Shown in pieces: positions 24,737 to 33,541 of a DNA stretch of 64,000 nucleotides. Below the pieces are notes generated by a model that saw nothing but the letters and a program-made list of their open reading frames with translations, had not been told where the DNA came from and ran no database searches. Within the stretch, counting starts at the first letter, position 1. Each line of letters starts with the position of its first letter. Origin of the DNA: Mesobacillus foraminis (GTDB lineage Bacteria > Bacillota > Bacilli > Bacillales > Cytobacillaceae); NCBI RefSeq assembly GCF_004340465.1, contig NZ_SLVV01000004.1, forward strand, positions 1 through 64,000. Reading direction: 5' to 3'. The translations under genes were made by a program, and so were the position numbers.

Positions 24737-25252
24737 TTGAATTCAACAAAGAGCTTAACATTAACAGCCATGCTTGTGGCAATTGGAACCCTGACAAGTC
24801 ATTTATTCTACATTCCAATCGGTATGGCAAAGGTATTTCCGACCCAGCACCTGATTAACGTTTTTTCAGCTGTTCTACTAGGACCCTATTATGCGGTGAT
24901 ACAGGCATTTTCTGTTTCTCTGTTGCGAAATTTCATGGGGACTGGCTCCATTTTTGCCTTTCCAGGAAGCGTTTTTGGTGCTTTATTAGCGGCCTTTCTA
25001 TATAAAAAAACACGCCGGCTTTGGGCTGCTTTTAGCGGGGAGGTAATCGGTACGGGCTTGCTCGGTGCTCTTGCGACTTATCCCATAGCAACTCTTTTCA
25101 TGGGAAAGGAAGCAGCTCTATTTGGGTTTGTACCTGCCTTTTTCTTAAGCTCCATTACGGGTGCAATGATTGGCTTTGCAATATTGACGTTGCTTTTTAA
25201 AAATTCTGCAGTGAAAAGCAGAATTGACAGCCAGTCTCTTATTCATAAATAA
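24737..25252 (+). CDS. thiW: ThiW, thiazole-precursor ECF transporter S component
   Basis: A 171-residue membrane protein with about five helices. It resembles ThiW, the substrate-binding S component of a group II ECF transporter predicted to import hydroxyethylthiazole. The pattern LTLTAMLVAIGTLTSHLFYI, FPTQHLINVFSAVLLGPYYA and FPGSVFGALLAAFLY is characteristic. TTG start at 24737, six bases after AGGAGGAG. Regulation by TPP is directly visible from the THI element. It has no thiamine biosynthesis neighbours, and would use the shared EcfAAT energising module encoded elsewhere. Confidence 0.92.
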   Translation: MNSTKSLTLTAMLVAIGTLTSHLFYIPIGMAKVFPTQHLINVFSAVLLGPYYAVIQAFSVSLLRNFMGTGSIFAFPGSVFGALLAAFLYKKTRRLWAAFSGEVIGTGLLGALATYPIATLFMGKEAALFGFVPAFFLSSITGAMIGFAILTLLFKNSAVKSRIDSQSLIHK

Positions 25253-25265
25253 TCGTCAAATATAT

Positions 25266-25294
25266 TTGACACTTTAGCTAAAGTTCAATACTAT
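25266..25294 (+). promoter_or_regulatory. Sigma-A promoter for the SAM riboswitch transcript
   Basis: TTGACA at 25266-25271, 17-base spacer, TACTAT at 25289-25294, about 20 bases before the aptamer. Confidence 0.78.
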
Positions 25295-25315
25295 AAAATA
25301 ACAATTACATAATTC

Positions 25316-25425
25316 TTCTTATCAAGAGAGGTGGAGGGACTTGGCCCTTTGAAGCCTCGGCAGCAGACTCAGCATATGGGAACTGTGCCAATTCCAGCAA
25401 GCACTAGTGGCTTGAAAGATAAGAA
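25316..25425 (+). promoter_or_regulatory. SAM-I riboswitch (S-box)
   Basis: All S-box landmarks are present: P1 5' strand TTCTTATC, AGAGAGGTGGAGGGAC, GGCCCTTTGAAGCCTCGGCAGC, AACTGTGCCAATTCCAGCAAG, and GGCTTGAAAGATAAGAAG whose GATAAGAA closes P1. A terminator follows at 25446-25487. The gene behind it is not a methionine or cysteine gene but a small FbpA-like ORF, which is unusual. Confidence 0.95.
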
Positions 25426-25445
25426 GGGCATATAACCACACCAGG

Positions 25446-25487
25446 CCTCTTCTTATTGTATGAAGCACATGATAAGAAGAGGTTTTT
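25446..25487 (+). terminator. Riboswitch-controlled terminator
   Basis: CCTCTTCTTAT at 25446-25456 pairs perfectly with ATAAGAAGAGG at 25472-25482, then TTTTT. Its left arm can also pair with the GATAAGAAGGG at the end of the SAM aptamer, giving the usual antiterminator when SAM is low. Confidence 0.9.
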
Positions 25488-25508
25488 ATGTTTACGGAGG
25501 TGGAAAAA

Positions 25509-25682
25509 TTGGCCGAACAAAAGAAGGCAGCACATAATAATTTAGAACAACTTGAGAAAGACATATTAATTGAGCAATTAATTTCAATGGGTATTTTTAA
25601 AAGCGGGAACAGCCAGTTATTTGAACTATCTGTTACCGACTTGAGAAAGGAATATGAACAGTACTCTAAAAACGAGCAATAG
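25509..25682 (+). CDS. FbpA-like small protein downstream of a SAM riboswitch
   Basis: A 57-residue protein. TTG at 25509 lies 5 bases after GGAGGTGG; the earlier ATG at 25488 overlaps the terminator T run and lacks a binding site. Its core, DILIEQLISMGIFKSGNSQLFELSVTDL with a C-terminal RKEYEQY, resembles the Fur-regulated basic protein A family (in B. subtilis, a small partner of the FsrA iron-sparing RNA). It is less basic than typical FbpA. No Fur box is evident; instead it lies behind a SAM-I riboswitch and its terminator, so it should be expressed when SAM is scarce. Family assignment is moderate. Confidence 0.65.
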   Translation: MAEQKKAAHNNLEQLEKDILIEQLISMGIFKSGNSQLFELSVTDLRKEYEQYSKNEQ

Positions 25683-26091
25683 GGTGACGAAAGGGGGTTT
25701 TTATCGGAAAGGGTAAAGGCTTCTTTTTCGTTCGCTACAATTGCCACCCTAAAAAGGATACATGCTTATAAATGGGCAAAAGTCCAGAAAAACATAAAGA
25801 ACAAGCAATACAATTTTTCGACCGGTCTTAAAACCTGGTCTGTTTCTATAGATAATTAATGTAAGGCCGCAGGTTTTTTTAGAACCAAAGAATAACTGAT
25901 GATACTTTGCCGCGTAAGTGTAATACGTTGTCGAAGTTTTCCGCGTATAAGGCATTGGAGCTTTCAACCCCTATAGCCATAAAAAAGTAGGTCTTTTGCA
26001 TAATTATTAAAGCAAACGAAACAACTTAAGTGTTTTGTTAGAGGGCCGGTACCTAAAAAAATGACCACGGTAAATTTAGGAGAAAACTGTT
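25683..26091. other. Intergenic stretch, no gene seen
   Basis: Contains an imperfect structure bounded by AGGGTG at 25681 and CACCCT near 25746, and otherwise AT-rich unstructured sequence. A weak -10-like region precedes the M19 dipeptidase start. No ORF with a ribosome binding site. Confidence 0.5.
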
Positions 26092-27048
26092 ATGAGAGGA
26101 AATTACCAAATGAAAATAATTGATCTGCACTGTGATGTTTTGTTAAAGCTGCAGGAATCAAAAGGAATATTAAGGTTTATGGATGCGCCTGAATTGGATT
26201 CTAATAAACTCAGGCTGAAAAAAGGGGGAGTCAGCGCCCAATGTTTTGCGGTTTTTATTGATCCTGATATTAAGCAGGATCAAAAGTTCGATGCTGCACT
26301 CGGACAGATAGACCTTTTTTACACGGAAGTGTTAGGTAAGCATCCTGACATCAAACAAATTAAGGAGTGGGAGGACTTTGATCGCCTTCAAGAAGGTGAA
26401 ATTGGCGCGATGCTCACTCTTGAAGGAGTCGATGCTATTGGGAACGACATTGGGAAACTTGGAATCCTGTATCAGCTTGGTGTCCGTTCCGTTGGTCTTA
26501 CCTGGAATCATGCAAATCTGGCTGCGGACGGAGCTGGTGAACCAAGAGGGGCAGGCCTAACCCTCTTTGGGAAAGATATCGTAAAATTTAATAATGACTA
26601 TCAAATTCTCACTGATGTTTCTCATTTATCCGAGAACGCCTTCTGGGATGTGATGGAGATTGCGAGGTACCCTATTGCAAGTCACTCCAATTCAAGACAT
26701 TTATGCAATCATCCACGCAATTTGACCGGTAATCAAGCTAGGGCACTTTTTCAAAAGGATGGAATGATCCATATTGTTTTTTGCCCGCCATTCGTAAAAG
26801 AGGATGGAAGTGCCAATATTTCCGATGTAGTAAGGCATATTGATTATTTCTGTACACTTGGTGGTGTGAAAAATATCGGGCTTGGGTCTGATTTTGACGG
26901 GATTGCCACACATGTTGAGGGGCTGGAGCATGCAGGGAGGTACCAGAACCTGATTAATGAACTTCTTAAGCATTTTTCTGCAGAAGAGGTCAGAGGATTT
27001 GCCTGTCAAAATTTCCTTGATCATCGTCCTTCTTCCAGGAAACAGTAA
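26092..27048 (+). CDS. M19 family (renal-type) dipeptidase
   Basis: A 318-residue zinc dipeptidase. The HxD metal pair is in IIDLHCDV near residue 12, the bridging glutamate in LTLEGVDA near residue 110, then LTWNHAN, the SHSNSRHLCNHPRNL block near residue 200 with metal-binding histidines, and GSDFDGI near residue 270. The family cleaves dipeptides, including those with D-amino acids. ATG at 26092 has AGGAGA nine bases upstream; ATG at 26110 with AGAGGA is an equally possible start. It stands alone. Confidence 0.9.
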   Translation: MRGNYQMKIIDLHCDVLLKLQESKGILRFMDAPELDSNKLRLKKGGVSAQCFAVFIDPDIKQDQKFDAALGQIDLFYTEVLGKHPDIKQIKEWEDFDRLQEGEIGAMLTLEGVDAIGNDIGKLGILYQLGVRSVGLTWNHANLAADGAGEPRGAGLTLFGKDIVKFNNDYQILTDVSHLSENAFWDVMEIARYPIASHSNSRHLCNHPRNLTGNQARALFQKDGMIHIVFCPPFVKEDGSANISDVVRHIDYFCTLGGVKNIGLGSDFDGIATHVEGLEHAGRYQNLINELLKHFSAEEVRGFACQNFLDHRPSSRKQ

Positions 27049-27289
27049 GCAACCTGGAACGAGAATATCTACGCCCCTGGTATTTGTATTAATAACAATC
27101 AAGACAGTTGTTTAATTCCCTTTCATCAGCCGGAAGCATTTATAACTGCCGCGCAGCGCAAAAATAAGGTATGAGGTAAGAAGCAGATACTTAAGGTATT
27201 AAGAAGGAACAAAGTTAAGGAACACAAAGAAGGGGTGGGCACATCGCGTGTAACAAGTGAGGAGTCATGAACGTAGCCGTCAATGGAAG

Positions 27290-27321
27290 AAGCAGTGGTC
27301 TAATTTCCGACCACTGCTTTT
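27290..27321. terminator. Bidirectional Rho-independent terminator
   Basis: AAGCAGTGGTC at 27290-27300 pairs with GACCACTGCTT at 27309-27319, loop TAATTTCC, T run after it. It lies after the minus-strand MerR-like gene and downstream of the dipeptidase. Confidence 0.88.
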
Positions 27322-27325
27322 ATTT

Positions 27326-28411
27326 TTATTTCCAAAGCTGCCACCACTTTTTTGAATCTTCTTTATCAGCTGCCGCCTGACGGAAGCTCCCGACCAGATC
27401 CTTGAAGATTTCATCCCGCTCCCTGATTTCACTTCTAAAATGCTCTCGTTCCAGTTTTATGGATTCAAGAAAATATTCCCTGTCCATAGCAAGCTGCTCA
27501 TTCATCGTATGAAGTTCAGAATGAGTCATTTCCTTGCTTTCGGATATATAGTCAGTAAAAATTTTAAATTCCTCGGCCGATTCGTCTAACTTTGAGGACA
27601 AAGCATGTATTTCTTCGGAAGTCCCTTTCGAAAGGTTCGCAAAGGAACTCGACAAGGTGGAAAGCTCTTTTACAGTGCCTTTTGATAGTTTCGAAACATT
27701 TTCTGATAGGGAAGACAAAGTTTTATTTGTTCCTTTCGAAAGTTTCGTAACGTTTTCCGACAGGTTTGTGATTTTCTCTGTTGTTCCCTTGTTGGATTTT
27801 GCCACTCGCCGATGCAGAGTTTCGAGCGATTCAGAGGTCTGTTCCGAGGTTTTCACAACCTGCTGGGAAAGCTCATCAAGGTCAGCCTTCATTTTCTCTT
27901 TAGAACGGCTGATTGACAGGGAAATGGCCTTGATCGTCTGCAGTGAACCAGAGGCGATATCCTTTTTAACTTCCTCTACAATTTCCGTTCGCAGCCCATT
28001 CTGAATTTCTGTTTTCATGTCCTTAAGCAGTCCTTGCTTATAATCTTCCAGTGCATCAAAGAATCCCTGGATATCGAGTTCCGGCTGCTGCTGAGGAGCT
28101 GGCTGCTGGTGTTCGTGAACAGCAGGAAGGGTGATTCCGGATTCTTCGGAACTTACTTCCGAGGTGTCCATATGCTTGCGAAGGAGCTCCCGAATCATAT
28201 CTTTGCTTAAGTTCTTATCCCGCATTTGTTTAATTTTCTTTAGCATTTCAATTTCCTGATCAGTGTAAAACCTTGCACCCTGTCTAGTTCTCGGGATGGA
28301 AAGAAGTCCGTCCAGATCCTTTTCCCATTGGCGTATGGTCCCGGATGGAACATTGATGCTCCTGGAAACTTCCTTGATCGTGTACGCTTTTACGAATTGA
28401 GATTCCTTCAT
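27326..28411 (-). CDS. MerR-type HTH protein with long coiled coil (DUF3967 / RacA-like architecture)
   Basis: A 361-residue protein. Residues about 8-75 form a MerR-type winged helix (AYTIKEVSRSINVPSGTIRQW, then ARFYTDQEIEMLKKI). A Gln/Pro-rich linker follows near residue 105, then a long coiled coil. Residues about 205-275 contain four near-identical 18-residue repeats, for example TNKTLSSLSENVSKLSKG, each ending LSKG or similar. The tail ends KKWWQLWK, a basic aromatic motif that could contact membrane or DNA. The layout resembles RacA-like and DUF3967 MerR proteins of bacilli, which bind DNA and organise chromosomes or plasmids. ATG at 28411 has AAAGGG upstream. No partner genes adjoin. 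Confidence 0.75.
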   Translation of the reverse strand: MKESQFVKAYTIKEVSRSINVPSGTIRQWEKDLDGLLSIPRTRQGARFYTDQEIEMLKKIKQMRDKNLSKDMIRELLRKHMDTSEVSSEESGITLPAVHEHQQPAPQQQPELDIQGFFDALEDYKQGLLKDMKTEIQNGLRTEIVEEVKKDIASGSLQTIKAISLSISRSKEKMKADLDELSQQVVKTSEQTSESLETLHRRVAKSNKGTTEKITNLSENVTKLSKGTNKTLSSLSENVSKLSKGTVKELSTLSSSFANLSKGTSEEIHALSSKLDESAEEFKIFTDYISESKEMTHSELHTMNEQLAMDREYFLESIKLEREHFRSEIRERDEIFKDLVGSFRQAAADKEDSKKWWQLWK

Positions 28412-28626
28412 ATTCGCCAGCCCTTTCTGCATTTAAGATAAATTATGACCAAAAATAGAACCATAGGTTTATAATTCATTTCAGCATGATGGCACCCATT
28501 TTCCTGCCTAGTGACAAAACCTATCAAAAGAAGTGTGTTTTCACCAGAACCCCTTATAAACCAACACTCAGTTGTTTCATTTGACAAAATACATAAAAAA
28601 AGACGCCATTGCGGCGCCTCACTCGA

Positions 28627-28725
28627 TCATTCGCTATCGATGAAACCTTCTTCTTTTACGGCAAAATAATTTAATCCCGCCGCTGTCAAGAAGGCTAGTC
28701 CTACAGTCATAAATGTTACGATCAT
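28627..28725 (-). CDS. 32-residue membrane peptide
   Basis: ATG at 28725, with GGAGCGG seven bases upstream, encodes a hydrophobic helix MIVTFMTVGLAFLTAAGLNY followed by FAVKEEGFIDSE. A hairpin of GGCGCC / GGCGTC type with eight T lies just beyond its stop (28594-28620 on the minus strand). A good binding site and terminator support it. Function unknown. Confidence 0.65.
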   Translation of the reverse strand: MIVTFMTVGLAFLTAAGLNYFAVKEEGFIDSE

Positions 28726-28935
28726 ATGTATCCGCTCCTGTCTTTGGTGTTATTGCACTTTTCCCATTTTAATAATCATTTAAACTGCCTTTTGCCTGTA
28801 AGTAGCACTTCACTCACCCTTCATTCCACGAGATAGTTGAATAAAAGCAGGAGCAATCATGCAAAATGACATAAAATGCATTTTCGGCTGGACAGCTATC
28901 AGCCAATAACGAAACACAAACCAGGAGGGCTTGGT

Positions 28936-30360
28936 GTGGCAGGGAATTCGGTAAGAATAGAAAGAGACTTTTTAGGAGAAAAGGAAGTGCCTGCAGAGGC
29001 CTACTATGGAATCCAGACTATTAGGGCCGTGGAAAATTTTCCTATCACCGGCTACAGGATTCACGGAGACTTAATTACAGCAATGGCAATGGTAAAAAAA
29101 GCAGCAGCACTTGCCAATATGGAGATCGGAAGGCTATACAAAGGTCTCGGAGAAGTAATTGTAAAAGCTGCTGATGAAATTATCGGAGGGGAATGGCATG
29201 ATCAGTTTATTGTCGACCCTATCCAGGGAGGTGCAGGAACCTCCATTAATATGAATACAAATGAAGTGATTGCAAACCGGGGGCTGGAGCTGCTTGGTAA
29301 AGAAAAAGGCGACTACTTTACTTTAAGTCCCAATACTCATGTTAATATGGCCCAATCGACAAATGATGCATTTCCCACTGCTATGCATCTTTCGGTTTTA
29401 TCACTTCTCGACAAATTGCTGGGTACCATGAACAGCATGTATGAAGAATTTGAGCAAAAAGCGAATGAGTTTGATTCAATCATAAAAATGGGACGCACTC
29501 ACCTTCAGGATGCCGTGCCTATTCGTTTGGGCCAGGAATTTAAGGCTTATAGCAGGGTGATAGCAAGAGATATCAAACGGATAGAACATACTAGAACCCA
29601 TCTTCACGAAGTCAATATGGGCGCCACTGCAGTCGGAACCGGGTTAAATGCCAACCCAAAGTATATTGTCTCTGTGGTCAAGCATCTTGCTGAAATCAGC
29701 GGTTTTCCAGTGATAAATGCCGAACATCTTGTAGATGCCACCCAGAATACCGATGCCTATACAGAAGTATCTGCAGCTTTAAAAGTATGCATGATGAATA
29801 TGTCCAAGATTGCCAATGATCTTCGTCTAATGGCCTCAGGTCCTCGAGTTGGTTTTAATGAAATATTCCTGCCGCCGCGCCAGCCGGGTTCTTCGATAAT
29901 GCCAGGGAAGGTTAATCCAGTGATGCCAGAGCTTATAAACCAGGTTGCCTTCCAGGTCATCGGGAACGACCATACTATCTGCCATGCTTCGGAGGCAGGC
30001 CAGCTTGAGCTAAATGTAATGGAACCTGTACTTATTTTTAATTTGATCCAATCCATTTCAATTATGAATAATGCCTTTCGCGTATTTACCGAACATTGCG
30101 TCTCCGGTATTGAAGCAAATAAGGATAAGCTTCAGCATGATGTTGATCACAGTGTCGGAATTATCACAGCAGTCAATCCTCATCTCGGTTACGAAGTAGT
30201 TTCAAGAATTGCAAGGGAAGCCATTCTGACAGGAAAGCCTGTACGTGAACTGTGCCTGGCCCATGATGTATTAACGGAAGCTGAACTTGACCTGATCCTT
30301 AATCCCTTTGAGATGACCAAACCGGGAATTGCAGGGGAAGAGCTGCTCAACAAAGACTGA
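28936..30360 (+). CDS. aspA: Aspartate ammonia-lyase
   Basis: A 474-residue fumarase/aspartase-superfamily enzyme, converting L-aspartate to fumarate and ammonia. It shows the conserved TSINMNTNEVIANRG, THVNMAQSTNDAFPT, GRTHLQDAVPI and the mobile signature loop GSSIMPGKVNP near residue 318. Lengths and motifs fit aspartase rather than fumarase class II. GTG at 28936, eight bases after AGGAGGG, is the likely start; an in-frame ATG at 28876 would add 20 residues and has no binding site. B. subtilis aspartase is ansB, usually with ansA; here it is alone. A strong terminator follows. Confidence 0.92.
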   Translation: MAGNSVRIERDFLGEKEVPAEAYYGIQTIRAVENFPITGYRIHGDLITAMAMVKKAAALANMEIGRLYKGLGEVIVKAADEIIGGEWHDQFIVDPIQGGAGTSINMNTNEVIANRGLELLGKEKGDYFTLSPNTHVNMAQSTNDAFPTAMHLSVLSLLDKLLGTMNSMYEEFEQKANEFDSIIKMGRTHLQDAVPIRLGQEFKAYSRVIARDIKRIEHTRTHLHEVNMGATAVGTGLNANPKYIVSVVKHLAEISGFPVINAEHLVDATQNTDAYTEVSAALKVCMMNMSKIANDLRLMASGPRVGFNEIFLPPRQPGSSIMPGKVNPVMPELINQVAFQVIGNDHTICHASEAGQLELNVMEPVLIFNLIQSISIMNNAFRVFTEHCVSGIEANKDKLQHDVDHSVGIITAVNPHLGYEVVSRIAREAILTGKPVRELCLAHDVLTEAELDLILNPFEMTKPGIAGEELLNKD

Positions 30361-30376
30361 CGCTTCGTTCCGAGAA

Positions 30377-30412
30377 AAAAAGGCAGGCATGGAAGGACCC
30401 ATGCTGCCTTTT
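30377..30412. terminator. Bidirectional Rho-independent terminator
   Basis: AAAAGGCAG(G)CATGG pairs with CCATG-CTGCCTTTT around AAGGAC, with T-rich sequence on both strands; it separates convergent aspA and the HAD gene. Confidence 0.88.
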
Positions 30413-30417
30413 GCTTT

Positions 30418-31206
30418 TTAATCCCATAATCCTAGGGACTTCAATCCATTGTAAATCCCTGAGTCTGTTACGGATGTCGTTCGATGCTTTGCGTAGGCAA
30501 AAAGATTTTCATGGGCATTGGCCATTGCGAACCCTTCGCCAACATAGGAGAGCATTTCTTTATCATTCATTCCATCGCCAAAAGCAATCGCATCCTTCGG
30601 TGATATTCCCAGTCTGTCAAGCAAAAACTTGATTCCAACGCCTTTGTTAACCTGCTTGCGGATAACATCAAAGCAATGGCCCATTCCCGGGATGTTGACC
30701 TGAGAGAGGTGGATTTCATCGTCGAATTGATAGTACTTTCCGTCCTGATCACTCGCAGAAATAATGGTAATTCCGAGGATGTTTCCGATTACCTCAGAGG
30801 TATATTCTGCATTCTGCCTTAAGTGGAACACTTCGATAAATAGGTTGACTTTCGGGGAACTCATGGCAGTAAAATAATTTTTATTGTCCGTATAGAGAAC
30901 AAGTTCATGCCCGTATTTTGCTGCAGTATCCAGTATGTATTGCACACTGCCAGGATCCATAGGTTCAGAATATATCGTCTCGCCCCTGTATATGGCAAGA
31001 GCCCCGTTATATCCTATATAGGAATGGACATTCAATGCCTCACCAATTTCTGCAATTTCATGAATTGGCCTTCCCGTCGCAAGAACAGTCTCAATTCCAA
31101 TTTCTTTCGTCTTGGCAACAGCCTTCTTTGTAGAATCCTGAATGGTGTTGTCAGGGGTAATAATGGTACCGTCGATATCAAGAAATAACATTTTGAAATG
31201 GTTCAT
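30418..31206 (-). CDS. Cof-type HAD phosphatase
   Basis: A 262-residue HAD-superfamily (subclass IIB) hydrolase. Motif I FLDIDGTI holds the nucleophile Asp and acid/base Asp, motif II is LATGR, and motif IV is AFGDGMNDKEML. The cap domain lies between about residues 85 and 185. Cof-type enzymes dephosphorylate sugar phosphates or cofactor phosphates; the substrate here is unknown. ATG at 31206 after AAGGAGA. Convergent with aspA, divergent from the NUDIX gene. Confidence 0.88.
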   Translation of the reverse strand: MNHFKMLFLDIDGTIITPDNTIQDSTKKAVAKTKEIGIETVLATGRPIHEIAEIGEALNVHSYIGYNGALAIYRGETIYSEPMDPGSVQYILDTAAKYGHELVLYTDNKNYFTAMSSPKVNLFIEVFHLRQNAEYTSEVIGNILGITIISASDQDGKYYQFDDEIHLSQVNIPGMGHCFDVIRKQVNKGVGIKFLLDRLGISPKDAIAFGDGMNDKEMLSYVGEGFAMANAHENLFAYAKHRTTSVTDSGIYNGLKSLGLWD

Positions 31207-31326
31207 TATGGTTTCTCCTTTTAAGAATAGTTTGATTAATTTCTACACCATCATACCCTTTTTAAACGGAGTTTCACAAATAATGTATAATTAATAAGCA
31301 AAGAAGTGAATCGAGGTGATCGGAAA

Positions 31327-31947
31327 ATGAACGCTGATAAACTGCTTGATGAGATAAGCGGACGGAAACCCGGGATACTGGGGGAAAATGGATTTCTTCG
31401 TTTTGCCGTACTGCTGCCTTTAGTCGATATGGATGGGGAAATTCATGTCCTTTTTGAAGTCAGGGCAAGCCACTTGCGGAGACAGCCTGGTGAAGTCTGT
31501 TTTCCAGGTGGGAAAATGGATAAAGGCGATCCTGACGAAAAGCATTGTGCCATAAGAGAGACTACCGAGGAACTGGGAATTTTCGAGAATGATATTCAAA
31601 AGGTCATCCCTCTTGATTACATGGTTTCAGCATATGGAACGATTATTTATCCTTTTGTGGGGATCATTGCCAATACAGAAGACATGAGACCTAACGAGGA
31701 TGAAGTAGGTGAGATTTTTACTGTACCTTTGTCCTTTTTTCTGAACACCAAACCGGACATACATACAATTCATTACCACGTGAAACCGGAAGATGGTTTT
31801 CCGTTCGATTTAATTGTTGGCGGAGAAAATTACAAATGGCAGACAAGGCAGATGGATGAGTACTTTTATCATTATGATGGAAAAGTGATTTGGGGATTAA
31901 CCGCTCGAGTTTTGCTTCACTTTATTGATTTAATAAAGAACAAATAG
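31327..31947 (+). CDS. NUDIX hydrolase, CoA pyrophosphatase-like
   Basis: A 206-residue NUDIX protein. The sequence RRQPGEVCFPGGKMDKGDPD precedes the NUDIX box, AIRETTEELGI, which supplies the metal-binding REXXEE glutamates. The N-terminal LPLVDMDGEIHVLF and the QPGEVCFPGG pattern belong to the CoA pyrophosphatase (UPF0035) subgroup, which splits CoA into 3',5'-ADP and phosphopantetheine. ATG at 31327 with GAGGTGAT upstream. Confidence 0.88.
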   Translation: MNADKLLDEISGRKPGILGENGFLRFAVLLPLVDMDGEIHVLFEVRASHLRRQPGEVCFPGGKMDKGDPDEKHCAIRETTEELGIFENDIQKVIPLDYMVSAYGTIIYPFVGIIANTEDMRPNEDEVGEIFTVPLSFFLNTKPDIHTIHYHVKPEDGFPFDLIVGGENYKWQTRQMDEYFYHYDGKVIWGLTARVLLHFIDLIKNK

Positions 31948-32120
31948 TCTGTATTTAGATTTTATATTCTTTCGTTCCAGGTTTTTTTAAAACTATTCAA
32001 AATCATATGAGGATTCTGTCTTTCGTAAAAATACAATTGTTCATATAAGGAAGAAAATTCTTGCATCTTTTAAACTTTAGAGCGATAATAAAAAATAAAA
32101 CTTTTACGGAGGATGGCAGA

Positions 32121-33482
32121 ATGAAAGTCGTTAAATTCGGAGGTTCTTCCTTGGCTTCCGGCGAGCAGCTTGAAAAGGTCTTTAATATTGTTGTTTCGGA
32201 CCCAGAGCGTAAAATAGTTGTCGTATCCGCACCAGGGAAACGCTACCCTGAGGATATAAAAGTAACGGACATGCTGATTGCCTGTGCTGAACAGGTTTTG
32301 GAAAAAGGCGAAGCAGGCGAATATGTGGATGACGTCATTCAACGCTATTCGTCCATTGCAAGTGAATTGAACCTGTCTCAAGACATCATTGAAAGGATTA
32401 CGGACGATTTGCTTCAGCTGCTATCGGATCAGTCCATTAAGCGTGACCGCTTCCTGGAGGCAGTAAAAGCGAGCGGGGAAGATAATAATGCCAAGCTGGT
32501 TGCCGCTTACTTTCAGTCTAAGGGGGTTGAAGCCCATTACATCAATCCTAAAGATGCAGGGTTAATCGTGAGCGACGAACCAGGAAATGCACAGGTTCTC
32601 CCTGAAACCTATGACCACTTGTACAAGCTTCGTGAAAAGTCGGGCATTCTCATTTTTCCAGGGTTCTTCGGATATACAAGAAGTGGGGATATTGTTACAT
32701 TTTCACGGAGCGGGTCTGATATTACAGGTTCAATTGTGGCGAACGGTGTGAAAGCGTCGGTCTATGAGAATTTTACCGACGTGGACGCTGTTTACTCAGT
32801 CAATCCGAATATCGTTAAAAATCCAAAGGAAATAAAGGAGCTAACATACAGGGAAATGCGTGAACTTTCCTATGCCGGGTTCTCGGTTTTCCACGATGAA
32901 GCCCTTATGCCTGCATTCCGCGCAGAAATTCCGGTCCATGTAAAGAATACCAACAATCCGGATGCTGCGGGCACGAGGATCGTCAATGAAAGACAGAACC
33001 AGAATGGACCAGTTATTGGAATCGCAAGTGATGGCGGCTTCTGCAGCATTTATGTAAGCAAATATTTGATGAACCGCGAAATAGGCTTCGGGCGTCACCT
33101 CCTGCAAATCCTTGAGGAGTTTGGCTTGTCCTATGAACACTTGCCATCCGGTATTGATGATATTTCAATCATCCTTAGACAGAATCAGCTTGGCTTTGGA
33201 TCTGAAAAAGATATACTGCAGCGGATTAAAGAGGAACTTAAAGCTGACGAAGTTAAAATCCAGCATAATCTCAGCCTGATCATGGTGGTAGGAGAAGGTA
33301 TGCGCTGCAATGTTGGAACAATGGCACGTGCTGCAGAAGCTCTCGCCCAAATCGGTGTTAATATTGAAATGATCAATCAGGGCTCCTCAGAGGTCAGCAT
33401 GATGTTCGGCGTTAATGAGACGGATGAAAAGAAAGCCGTCAATGCCCTTTATGAAGAATTCTTTGCCGGCGTAACCGTCTAA
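32121..33482 (+). CDS. thrD: Aspartokinase III (ThrD/YclM-like)
   Basis: A 453-residue aspartate kinase with a catalytic amino-acid kinase domain (starts VVKFGGSSLAS; FSRSGSDITGS near residue 205; NFTDVDAVYS) and two C-terminal ACT domains (about residues 300-450, NVGTMARAAEALAQIGVNI). The single-chain length and KFGGSSLAS start fit aspartokinase III rather than the LysC alpha/beta form. It phosphorylates aspartate, the first step to lysine, methionine and threonine. B. subtilis ThrD/YclM is inhibited jointly by lysine and threonine, an inference here. ATG at 32121 follows GGAGG. No lysine riboswitch or T-box is visible upstream. Confidence 0.9.
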   Translation: MKVVKFGGSSLASGEQLEKVFNIVVSDPERKIVVVSAPGKRYPEDIKVTDMLIACAEQVLEKGEAGEYVDDVIQRYSSIASELNLSQDIIERITDDLLQLLSDQSIKRDRFLEAVKASGEDNNAKLVAAYFQSKGVEAHYINPKDAGLIVSDEPGNAQVLPETYDHLYKLREKSGILIFPGFFGYTRSGDIVTFSRSGSDITGSIVANGVKASVYENFTDVDAVYSVNPNIVKNPKEIKELTYREMRELSYAGFSVFHDEALMPAFRAEIPVHVKNTNNPDAAGTRIVNERQNQNGPVIGIASDGGFCSIYVSKYLMNREIGFGRHLLQILEEFGLSYEHLPSGIDDISIILRQNQLGFGSEKDILQRIKEELKADEVKIQHNLSLIMVVGEGMRCNVGTMARAAEALAQIGVNIEMINQGSSEVSMMFGVNETDEKKAVNALYEEFFAGVTV

Positions 33483-33501
33483 TTTGTCTATAACTTATTC
33501 G

Positions 33502-33536
33502 AAAAGCACTGCCATCAGCATTCGGCAGTGCTTTTT
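33502..33536. terminator. Bidirectional Rho-independent terminator
   Basis: AAAAGCACTGCC at 33502-33513 pairs with GGCAGTGCTTTT at 33524-33535, with T and A runs on both sides, between convergent genes. Confidence 0.9.
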
Positions 33537-33541
33537 ATGCA

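Noticed and set aside
31948-32120. Lysine riboswitch or T-box before the aspartokinase gene
   Set aside because: The leader is only about 170 AT-rich bases and lacks the conserved L-box or T-box motifs.
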